DNA from: Maioricimonas rarisocia
GTDB lineage: Bacteria; Planctomycetota; Planctomycetia; Planctomycetales; Planctomycetaceae
Length of the DNA stretch: 64,000 nucleotides
NCBI RefSeq assembly: GCF_007747795.1
Contig: NZ_CP036275.1
Location: forward strand, 2,532,001-2,596,000
Direction of reading: 5' to 3'
Shown: positions 1-7,550 of the stretch, piece by piece
Layout: every line of letters begins with the position of its first letter
Position numbering within the stretch: position 1 is the first letter of the stretch
Notes under the pieces: generated by a model
Seen by the model: the letters and a program-made list of their open reading frames with translations, nothing else
The model's database searches: none
Told to the model about the DNA's origin: nothing
Translations under genes and position numbers: made by a program

Positions 1-200
1 CAGTAGGTACAGTCGGCGTACGCCTTCCGTTTTGTCTTCGCGATCTCGCGGCAGTGGTCACGGAGGCGGGGGCATCGGCGGCAGCGCACGATGCGGCGGT
101 TGAGAGAGGTCCAGTCAGTCAAGGTCGGGGCAGGTGTCTCGGGGAGTGAATGGGAAGCGGTAATACCGGTCGGCGGAAGGGCCGCGGCGTCCAATTGCAT
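1..200 (-). CDS. Uracil-DNA glycosylase, family 5-like, N-terminal fragment (cut by left edge)
   Basis: This is a minus-strand reading frame that runs off the left edge, so only the first ~66 residues are seen. The peptide contains LNRRIVRCRRCPRL followed by REIAKTKRKAYAD and ends in TYW at the edge. That is the characteristic start of the 4Fe-4S uracil-DNA glycosylases (families 4/5), where the C-x2-C-P-R-L cysteines bind the cluster and the segment ending in YW precedes the GxPVPGFGD active-site block (not visible here). Known role of the family: removal of uracil and deaminated bases in base-excision repair. The start is uncertain. ATG at 200 has an AGGG-type site upstream, while GTG at 248 would extend the protein by 16 residues and bring it within 5 nt of the divergent dehydratase start. 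The catalytic part lies outside the window. Confidence 0.7.
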   Translation of the reverse strand, partial: MQLDAAALPPTGITASHSLPETPAPTLTDWTSLNRRIVRCRRCPRLRDHCREIAKTKRKAYADCTY

Positions 201-253
201 GTCTGCCAGCCCTGCAATAGTCTGGACGATTTCCGCCTCCGAGGACACCGAGA

Positions 254-1813
254 ATGGCCCCCATCGACGATCAGCCGTTTCTGCAGCTTCATCCGGACGA
301 TGATATCGTCATCGCCCGCCGTTCTGCGCCCGCAGGGACGGCGTGGATCGCTGCCGACGGTCAGTGGCAGGTCGTCAGCCGCGAATCGATCGATCTGGGG
401 CACAAGATGGCGATCCGCCCCGTCGAAGTCGGGCAGCCGGTCCGCAAGTACGGCCAGTTGATCGGGTACGCCTCGACCGCGATTGAACCGGGCGAGTGGG
501 TGCACCTGCACAACCTCGGCATGGGGGAACTGAAGCACAACTACGAGTTCTCGACCGAGGTTCCCGCCCCGCCGGAGCCGATCACCGGCCGCACCTTTAT
601 GGGGTATCGCAGACCCGATGGTCGTGCGGCGACGCGAAACTACATTGGCATCGTCAGCACGGTGAACTGCTCGGCGACCTCGTCAGCTCGGATCGCCCGC
701 CACTTCGACGAGTCGATTCTCTCGGACTACCCCAACGTCGACGGCGTGGTGGCGCTGACGCACAAAGGGGGCTGCGCAATGGAGTTCGATGGTGCCGACC
801 ACCGTCAACTTGCCCGCACCCTCGCCGGCTTCGCGAAACACCCGAACATCGCTGCCTACCTGGTCGTCGGGCTGGGCTGTGAAACCTCGCAGGCTTCGTA
901 CCTGGCCAACTCGCAGGAACTGGTCCAGATCGCCATTCCCGGACAGGAGCCGGACCATCTGCCGTTGACGATGAACATTCAGGACGTGGGCGGCGTGGCG
1001 AAGACGGTCGAGCGGGGAATCGAGGTTCTCAAGGAGATGCTTCCGGAAGTGAATCGTGCCGAGCGGGAGCCGATCCCGGTCTCGGAACTGATCCTCGCGA
1101 CCGAGTGCGGTGGAAGCGACGGCAACAGCGGCGTGACGGCGAACCCGGCTCTGGGAATCGCCAGTGACCTGCTGGTTGCCCATGGGGGAACGGTGATCCT
1201 CTCCGAAGTGCCGGAGATCTACGGTGGCGAGCATCTGCTGACGCGCCGGGCCCGGACTCCCGAGATCGGGCAGAAACTGCTGGAACGGATTCGCTGGTGG
1301 GAGAAGTACGCGAAGAAGTTCGACGCGACGATCGACAACAACCCGTCGGTCGGGAACAAGCGTGGCGGGCTCACCACCATCTACGAGAAGTCGCTCGGGG
1401 CCATCGCCAAGGCGGGAAGTACGGCACTGCAGGACGTCTACGAGTATGCCGAGCCGGTGACGTCCAAAGGCTTCGTCGTTATGGATACGCCTGGCTACGA
1501 CCCGCCGTCGGTGACCGGAATGGTGGCCGGGGGGGCGAACGTTGTCGTCTTTACGACCGGTCGCGGAAGCTGCTTCGGCTGCAAGCCGGTCCCCACGATC
1601 AAGGTCGCGACCAACACGCCGATGTACGAACGGATGCGGGACGACATGGACCTCAATGCCGGCCGTATCCTCGATGGAGCCAGCCTGAGCGAGGTCGGCC
1701 AGGAGATCTTCGAGAAGATCGTGGCAGTGGCCAGTGGTGAGCCGACGCTCAGCGAGGCACAGGGAATCGGCGACGAAGAATTCTGCCCGTGGTCGCCGGG
1801 ACCAATCTTCTGA
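254..1813 (+). CDS. UxaA/GarD-family sugar-acid dehydratase (altronate dehydratase-like)
   Basis: A 519-residue protein with the two-part layout of altronate/galactarate dehydratases. An N-terminal SAF domain (about residues 8-95, FLQLHPDDDIVIA) is followed by the large UxaA domain (from about 115, with GYRRPDGRAATRNYIGIVST, GGCAME, GLGCETSQ, ATECGGSDGNSG and GRGSCFG blocks). The conserved cysteines expected to hold the Fe centre are present. Length matches E. coli UxaA (~495) and GarD (~523). The reaction would be dehydration of an aldonate or aldarate to a 2-keto-3-deoxy sugar acid. The SAF-UxaA fusion is used by several substrates, so altronate versus galactarate cannot be decided. ATG at 254 is preceded by a GAGGAC purine stretch. 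The gene is divergent from the glycosylase and stands alone. Confidence 0.88.
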   Translation: MAPIDDQPFLQLHPDDDIVIARRSAPAGTAWIAADGQWQVVSRESIDLGHKMAIRPVEVGQPVRKYGQLIGYASTAIEPGEWVHLHNLGMGELKHNYEFSTEVPAPPEPITGRTFMGYRRPDGRAATRNYIGIVSTVNCSATSSARIARHFDESILSDYPNVDGVVALTHKGGCAMEFDGADHRQLARTLAGFAKHPNIAAYLVVGLGCETSQASYLANSQELVQIAIPGQEPDHLPLTMNIQDVGGVAKTVERGIEVLKEMLPEVNRAEREPIPVSELILATECGGSDGNSGVTANPALGIASDLLVAHGGTVILSEVPEIYGGEHLLTRRARTPEIGQKLLERIRWWEKYAKKFDATIDNNPSVGNKRGGLTTIYEKSLGAIAKAGSTALQDVYEYAEPVTSKGFVVMDTPGYDPPSVTGMVAGGANVVVFTTGRGSCFGCKPVPTIKVATNTPMYERMRDDMDLNAGRILDGASLSEVGQEIFEKIVAVASGEPTLSEAQGIGDEEFCPWSPGPIF

Positions 1814-2268
1814 CGGCGGCCCGCCGGGCAGCTCGCCCGTCAATCCACGCTCGTCCTCCTCAGCCGCAAGTTCTTTCTTGCTGACAGTTTGTGTCGGCGA
1901 TGGTGTGCCGTGTCGAAGGCCGGAGCAGTCGACGTGGCCGGCAGATCTGGAGCGAACCGAAAATTCGCTATCCACCGGACAATCGGTACAGATTGCCAGG
2001 TTGCCCGACCGATACTAACCGCAGGACCGTGCACCTGCGCCCGTGATCGTCCAGAGATCGGTGTGCAGCCGGCCCAGTCCCCCGACCACGCGGCGCGACC
2101 CTCTGCCTGGGGCAATGTTTCCCGGCAGGACGGTTGCGGTGTCCAGAGCCGCGCGGGGACGAAGCCGCTTTTGGCGGCATAACGTGGATTCCCGGTCGGC
2201 CCGGATCGTGCGATGAGGGACCGTCGCCAGCCCGAGCCTGCTCGGCACCATTAGTCAAGGACGTACTG
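1814..2268. other. Intergenic region upstream of the BBP7 gene
   Basis: About 455 nt without a supported gene. Open frames on either strand here are composition artefacts of GC-rich DNA (Arg/Pro/Ser-rich, no recognisable motif). It presumably carries the promoter of the outer-membrane protein gene starting at 2269. No convincing sigma-70 -35/-10 pair, riboswitch or strong terminator hairpin was seen by eye. Confidence 0.4.
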
Positions 2269-3927
2269 ATGCGGATTCACCCCCGGTTGACGGCACTGAC
2301 CAGCCTGCTGCTGATCCTTGGCGTGGGAGTTTCGGTGCAGGCCCAGACCCCTGCCAGCCCGTCGTCGATGGGTACGGTCGCTGCACCGCCCCCCGGCGTC
2401 GTCCCTCCCCCCGGCGGACCGGGAGCGGCGATGTTTCAGCCGCAGTTTGCCACACAGAATCCTGCGGTGCTCTACCCTCCGGGGACGCCACCGCAGATGC
2501 AGCCCTGGCCGGCGATTTCACCGTACGGCCCGATGGACAACTTCAATGCGGCGCAGGAGTCCCACTTCAACCGCGACGGGCTGTGGTTTCATGAGGTGCT
2601 CACCCGCAAGCGGGAATACTTCGGCTCGATCGAAGGCATGATCATGCAGTACGCGAACCCGGGCGGAGACGTCATCGGTTCGCCCTTCATGCCGATCGAC
2701 GCGAACAGCCGCAACGTCTGGGCGATTCCGGTCCCGACCTATGGGATCGGTGCTCCTCCGGAAGTGCCCAACATTTCGCCGTCGATTCCCGGCGGGTTTG
2801 CGGTCAGTGCCGACCGTGTCTTCCCCTTCCCGTTTTCGGTCCCGCCCAACTTTGCCGCGTTCACCGACTTTGCCCGCTATCCGATCCACAACCTGAGCGT
2901 CTTCGGTGACGTCGACTCGCACGGTTTGCGGACGCGATGGGGATGGTTCAACGAAGACGGCACCGGCCTGATGGCGACCGCCTGGTGGGGATCTGAAGGA
3001 ACCGACATCTTCTCCCGCGGTTATGACGAGATCAACGGCGTTCCCGTCACACAGGAACTGACCCTGCTGCTCGGCGGACAGAACCTGTTCACCAAAAACG
3101 GGGCGATCCCGCTCGATAACGGCGAGTTCCTGTTCGTCGATCAGGGACCGGGGAGTACCGCCAAGTACGATGTGCTCTACCGGATCGAGAACTCGACGCG
3201 GGCGGCCGGCGGTGACCTCAACCTGTACGCCCAGCCGCTCGTTCGCAAAAAGACTCTCAAGGTCACACCGTTCTTCGGTGCCCACTACATGTACCTTGCC
3301 GAAGCCTTCCGCTTCAAAGGTGTGGACAGCGGATTCATCTACGACGTGGATGATGGCGACGGCGACGGCACGTTCCGTCCGGATACGGCCCTGGTGTTCG
3401 CACACGATCAGTACACGGCACGGCTCGACTCGTTCACCGAGAGCCACCTGGTCGGCCCGCAGGTCGGTCTGCGATTCGACGTCGGCGGCGGTGACCACTT
3501 CAAGATCTGGGGACAGAGCACCTTCGCCGTCCTGGGCAACTTCGAGAAGCTGCAGGTTCGCGGCGAGAACATCGGTGATCCGCTGTTCGACCTCGCGGCC
3601 GGCATCGCCGACCCGCCACGGATGCTCGATCCCGACAACGACACTCGGTTCAATGACACCGAGCATCACGGCCATGTTTCGCCGCTGTTCCGGCAGTCGA
3701 TTTTCGCGGAAGCCGCTGTCTTCGAAGTCATTCCCGGGCTGAACAAGATGGCCTTCTTCGAGGACGCCATGTTCCGGCTCGGTTACACGATCACGGTGAT
3801 TGGCGAAGTGGCCAGGCCCGGCGAGTCGATCGAGTGGAAAGGCTACCCGCTCTTCCCCAGTGTCGACGTCGACCGCAGCACCTTCTGGATGCAGGACGTC
3901 AGCTTCGCCATCGACTGGCGGTACTGA
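2269..3927 (+). CDS. BBP7-family outer-membrane beta-barrel protein
   Basis: A 552-residue protein. The start is placed at ATG 2269 because it gives a clean signal peptide (MRIHPRLTALTSLLLILGV, then an AQA-like cleavage site near residue 24). The longer in-frame extension back to 2134 is Arg/Pro/Gly noise. After a Pro/Gly-rich linker (about 25-95) comes an aromatic-rich region with alternating hydrophobic strands. It ends in DVSFAIDWRY, a terminal aromatic residue typical of outer-membrane barrel insertion signals. This matches the barrel proteins expanded in Planctomycetes (BBP7 type), for which no biochemical role is established. The gene is monocistronic and converges with the TPR membrane protein (36 nt gap). 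Confidence 0.75.
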   Translation: MRIHPRLTALTSLLLILGVGVSVQAQTPASPSSMGTVAAPPPGVVPPPGGPGAAMFQPQFATQNPAVLYPPGTPPQMQPWPAISPYGPMDNFNAAQESHFNRDGLWFHEVLTRKREYFGSIEGMIMQYANPGGDVIGSPFMPIDANSRNVWAIPVPTYGIGAPPEVPNISPSIPGGFAVSADRVFPFPFSVPPNFAAFTDFARYPIHNLSVFGDVDSHGLRTRWGWFNEDGTGLMATAWWGSEGTDIFSRGYDEINGVPVTQELTLLLGGQNLFTKNGAIPLDNGEFLFVDQGPGSTAKYDVLYRIENSTRAAGGDLNLYAQPLVRKKTLKVTPFFGAHYMYLAEAFRFKGVDSGFIYDVDDGDGDGTFRPDTALVFAHDQYTARLDSFTESHLVGPQVGLRFDVGGGDHFKIWGQSTFAVLGNFEKLQVRGENIGDPLFDLAAGIADPPRMLDPDNDTRFNDTEHHGHVSPLFRQSIFAEAAVFEVIPGLNKMAFFEDAMFRLGYTITVIGEVARPGESIEWKGYPLFPSVDVDRSTFWMQDVSFAIDWRY

Positions 3928-3963
3928 TGCGAAGACCGGCGGGCCTGCCGAGGGTCGCCTGAA

Positions 3964-6015
3964 CTACCGGCGGGCGGCACGAAGCTTCGCACCGATCAGC
4001 CGAACCAGACTGTCATCAGGATCGAGGCCGCGACCTTCTTCAAGGGCGGCCTCGGCCCGTGCGCGGTCTCCCGAAAGCAGACGCACCCAAGCCAGCTTCG
4101 CCCAGTCCTGGGCCGTGGCATCGCCGCCGGATACAAGTGTCTCGAATGCGGCACCGGCCCGCTCCAGTGATGCTGCCGCAGCGGATGCAGACGACTCGCG
4201 ACTCTGCAGGGCGATCGCCAGTTGGGCCGAAGCATAATTGCGGAGGTCCGTCGACGTTGCGGCCTTCACGTCAATCAGCGGCTGGAGGATCGTGACCGAG
4301 GCGTGGAGATTCCCGAGCTGCAGCTCGACGAAGCCAAGGTTGCCAATTGACGGCGCGTGTTTCGGGTCGTTTTCAACAGCCTTCCGAAAGTGATCCCGTG
4401 CCCGCTGGAGTCCCTCCGTCGACGTGTCCTGAGCCACCACGCAGACACCGAGCTGGTAATGCATCAGAGCATTGTCGGGCTGAACGCGCAGTGCCTGCCC
4501 GAACTGCTGCTGTGCTTCGTCAATGCGCCCCAGCTGGTACAGAGCGTGTCCCCAGTTCGCGTGCAGAATCAGCGGTGAGCAGTAGCTGAGTGAGCCGGGC
4601 TGCTGGCGGGCCCGATCAGCCAGTGCCGAGTGTCGCACCGCGGCTTCCGCCTCTCCCTCTTCCAGCCACGCAGCTGCCAGTGCGGTCTGGCCCTCCGCGT
4701 AGAGCGGATCCTGCTCGACCGCATGCGCAAACAGCGTCAGGTCATCTTTCCAGTAGCGGTTTTCGAGGACCGTCGCCGTCGCCAGCCCTCCCGCTGCCAG
4801 CACCCAGACTCCCGCCACCAGCCGGGGCATCCAGAGACGATTTCGAGCGATCCATCTCCAGCTGAGCCAGACGGCAAGCAGCAGAAGTCCCCACGAGGCC
4901 GGGTACAGGTAGCGCTCGGCTCTCCAGTGTCGCAGGGGGACCAGGCCGGATGCGGGCAGCATCCAGATCAGGTACCACGCCAGGGCCAGAGCCGGGGCGC
5001 GGCGCTTCCAGATCCACCAGCCGCACAGCAGCACGATCAGCGGGATTGCCAGTGCCAGTAACCAGGCGGCTGCCGGCGCACTCCCGTCGACGAGCATCCA
5101 GCGGTCGCTCAGCATCGGAGGAAACGGCCAGAAGACCCGCAGGACAAAGTGCCACCAGAGTGCCGAGAGCGTCAGGAGATTCGTGGCGAGGGAGTCGGAT
5201 GGCCATGCGGCATTGAGCCCTGTCAGCCCGATGCTGGCGCGAAACAGCCACAGCCCCCCTGCTCCGCACCAGAGCACCGCCAGCCAGACAAGACCTTCCC
5301 GGAAGAACGGCAGCCGGTCGGAGCCCCTCCCGGCCACAACGACTGTCGTGGCGATCGCCGGGACCACGAGTGCCAGTTCCTTGCAGCCGGCAGCGAGCAG
5401 CCAGAACGTCAGCGACGCGGCAACACCGCTGCAACGCACGCCCGGCCGGCGACTCTGCAGTCCGTACAGACCCGCCAGGAGGGACCAGACCCCGAACAGC
5501 GAGCAGAGGAGATCCTTGCGTCCACTGATCCAGGTGACCGACTGTGTGCCAAGTGGATGGACGGCAAACAGGAGTGTTGCGAGACCAGCGATCGGAACTG
5601 CGTCGCGGGTTTGAGGAAGAAGCCGCAGGCCCAGCAGGAAGAGGCTGACGCAGCAGAGTCCGTGCAGCAGGACGTTCTCGAGGTGATACCAGAACGGATT
5701 GTTTCCGAACAAAGCCCAGTCAGCAGTGATGCTGAGGGCGTACACGGGCCGCCAGTATCCGCTTCCGGCTCGCACGCCGCCGTGGTTGCGAAACTGATAC
5801 TCATCGAGAGAGGTGACCCAGACACTGCGGGCATCCTCTTTCGAGAGGATGCGGTAGCCACCCTCAACGATCTCGGTCCGGTCGAGCCAGACGAAGCCGT
5901 TGCCCACCGAATTGGCATACGCGATCACGACAGCCAGAACGAGGAGGATCAAAAAAAAGACGGGACTGCCGAGAGTCCCGTCTGTGCTGGGTTTTAACTG
6001 CATCCCGACTGTCAT
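3964..6015 (-). CDS. Multi-pass membrane protein with C-terminal TPRs (GT-C glycosyltransferase-like)
   Basis: A 683-residue protein. Residues ~15-425 contain about ten or more hydrophobic membrane helices (for example FFLILLVLAVVIAYANSV near the start). There is a luminal loop after helix 1 with WLDRTEIVEGG, the place where GT-C transferases carry their acidic catalytic residue. Residues ~440-683 are soluble TPR repeats (ALRVQPDNALMHYQLG; AVENDPKHAPSIGNLGFVEL). This architecture resembles TMTC-like/PMT_2 proteins that transfer sugars from lipid carriers to proteins, but the substrate and activity are unproven. The gene lies 9 nt downstream of the metalloprotease gene on the same strand and may be co-transcribed with it. 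Confidence 0.65.
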   Translation of the reverse strand: MTVGMQLKPSTDGTLGSPVFFLILLVLAVVIAYANSVGNGFVWLDRTEIVEGGYRILSKEDARSVWVTSLDEYQFRNHGGVRAGSGYWRPVYALSITADWALFGNNPFWYHLENVLLHGLCCVSLFLLGLRLLPQTRDAVPIAGLATLLFAVHPLGTQSVTWISGRKDLLCSLFGVWSLLAGLYGLQSRRPGVRCSGVAASLTFWLLAAGCKELALVVPAIATTVVVAGRGSDRLPFFREGLVWLAVLWCGAGGLWLFRASIGLTGLNAAWPSDSLATNLLTLSALWWHFVLRVFWPFPPMLSDRWMLVDGSAPAAAWLLALAIPLIVLLCGWWIWKRRAPALALAWYLIWMLPASGLVPLRHWRAERYLYPASWGLLLLAVWLSWRWIARNRLWMPRLVAGVWVLAAGGLATATVLENRYWKDDLTLFAHAVEQDPLYAEGQTALAAAWLEEGEAEAAVRHSALADRARQQPGSLSYCSPLILHANWGHALYQLGRIDEAQQQFGQALRVQPDNALMHYQLGVCVVAQDTSTEGLQRARDHFRKAVENDPKHAPSIGNLGFVELQLGNLHASVTILQPLIDVKAATSTDLRNYASAQLAIALQSRESSASAAAASLERAGAAFETLVSGGDATAQDWAKLAWVRLLSGDRARAEAALEEGRGLDPDDSLVRLIGAKLRAARR

Positions 6016-6024
6016 TCGACCGTG

Positions 6025-7275
6025 TCAGACAGCGTTCTGTTTTTCGTTCTGATCTTTCCGCTGCCGGCGGCGACGCCATGCCCCGGCCGACATCAGGCCG
6101 ACGCCCAGCAAAGCGAATGACGAGGGTTCGGGGACGACCGTGCTCGACGTGACGGTATCCGCATGAAGAAGAAGCTGGTAGTCACCCGTAGCACCGCCTT
6201 CTCCGACGACTTCGACGAACCAGTTTCCCGTGGCTGTGATCGGAACATTGAACAGTGCGGGATCGAACCCATCGCCGAAGCCTCCTGCTCCGAAGGTATT
6301 ACCGGAGTATGCCGAAACTGTATTCGATGCGACGAGAGTGCCGGTCGGATCGTAGATTCGCAGTTCGGTATTGCCATTGGCGAAACCGGGCGGGAAGACG
6401 CCGCTGAAGTCGTTGTTGACGTCGGCTGTCAGCGTCGTACCGGACGTCAGGTCCAGGCGGAAGATGTCGGAGTCGCCACTCGTTGTGATCTCGCCCAGAA
6501 TGTTGATCGCCGAACGGGTCACGACCGCAAGCGGGTCGAGTGTCAGTGCGGACGCGGCCGTCGCAGCCGCAATGGTGCTGGCGAAATCGGCGGTCTCGGA
6601 CAGGGTCGTCGGGAGAGAGGCATTAAAGCCGGAGGCAAACGACAGCTTCACCTTCTCATGCGTATTGAACGTGCGAGTCGTCTCCCGGCCGGTTTCGCTG
6701 AGGCCCGTGCTCCCGGTGGCCATAATGAAGGCATTCTGGGCTCCGCCGGTGGCGATCGTCCCACCCGTGTAGGTCAGATCTCCGTAAGCGTCGTGATGTC
6801 GCAGACCGAGGTTGTGGCCGAGTTCATGAGCCGCGGTCCCGGACAGTGCCGCCGACAGCTCGTCAATCTGCGTGGCCCTGGCGTCGCCCGCTTCGATAAT
6901 GAAGTCGAAGTTTGCCGAGAAGACCCGAGACAGGTCGTCCAGCACCATGTTGCCGAAATCGATTCCGTCGGCTACGCCGAGTCCGCCCGGGGCAGTCGTA
7001 CCGCCAAACCAGATGTCCGTCACCCCACCCGGGTCCGTTTCGGTGAACGTCGCGTCGAAGTCCGAATAGATGGTCTCGAGATCCGACTTGATGTTGGCCT
7101 TGATGGTGTCGATTTCCGCCCCCGAGAACGCGGCGATACCGGCTGAAGCCGCCAGCTCACTCAGGCGAGTATCAAAGCCGGAGTAGTCCAGGAAGATCGG
7201 GGCGGAAAAGGCCGTCTCCGAAGCTGTCAGCGAAATCGCCATCGTGGCGACGAGCATTAGAACCAGTCGTGGCAT
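6025..7275 (-). CDS. Secreted zinc metalloprotease-like protein with PEP-CTERM anchor
   Basis: A 416-residue exported protein. It has an N-terminal signal peptide (MPRLVLMLVATMAISLTAS). In the first half is the metzincin zinc motif HELGHNLGLRHHD, which has the H-E-x2-H-x2-G-x2-H ligands and the catalytic Glu. A beta-rich pre-peptidase-C-like segment follows (about 245-375, with SDIFRLDLTSGTTL and GNWFVEVVGEGG). The C-terminus is a textbook PEP-CTERM sorting signal: VPEPSSFALLGVGLMSAG, then RRRRQRK. Family knowledge predicts exosortase-dependent processing at the envelope. The substrate is unknown. The ~275 nt upstream (7276-7550) holds no gene and must carry its promoter. Confidence 0.8.
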   Translation of the reverse strand: MPRLVLMLVATMAISLTASETAFSAPIFLDYSGFDTRLSELAASAGIAAFSGAEIDTIKANIKSDLETIYSDFDATFTETDPGGVTDIWFGGTTAPGGLGVADGIDFGNMVLDDLSRVFSANFDFIIEAGDARATQIDELSAALSGTAAHELGHNLGLRHHDAYGDLTYTGGTIATGGAQNAFIMATGSTGLSETGRETTRTFNTHEKVKLSFASGFNASLPTTLSETADFASTIAAATAASALTLDPLAVVTRSAINILGEITTSGDSDIFRLDLTSGTTLTADVNNDFSGVFPPGFANGNTELRIYDPTGTLVASNTVSAYSGNTFGAGGFGDGFDPALFNVPITATGNWFVEVVGEGGATGDYQLLLHADTVTSSTVVPEPSSFALLGVGLMSAGAWRRRRQRKDQNEKQNAV

Positions 7276-7550
7276 GCTATCGGGCTTTCGTTCAGAGTAG
7301 GCATAGACGAATGGTGACGATTCTGATGGCCCGAGTGAGGATCGGTGTACTGCGCAAAGTGGGGCGAGACAACAGGAAAACCTGAAGAAACTGATGTTTC
7401 ATGCAGATTTCTTGTCGCGTGTTTCAAAACGCCACGCACTTTTACTTGGAATTCAGACGTGTTCTGTGGTCGTTGAAGTGACGTAACGTTAAGACACATA
7501 AGGGTGTCGAGCTCGGGAGGGGCTCCGCCGGTGGACGTTCCCCCGAATTC

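Noticed and set aside
683-1975. Long minus-strand frame opposite the dehydratase
   Set aside because: It is antisense to a well-supported UxaA-family gene, rich in Arg/Asp/His/Gly as expected for a codon shadow in GC-rich DNA. Similar shadows lie under most genes.
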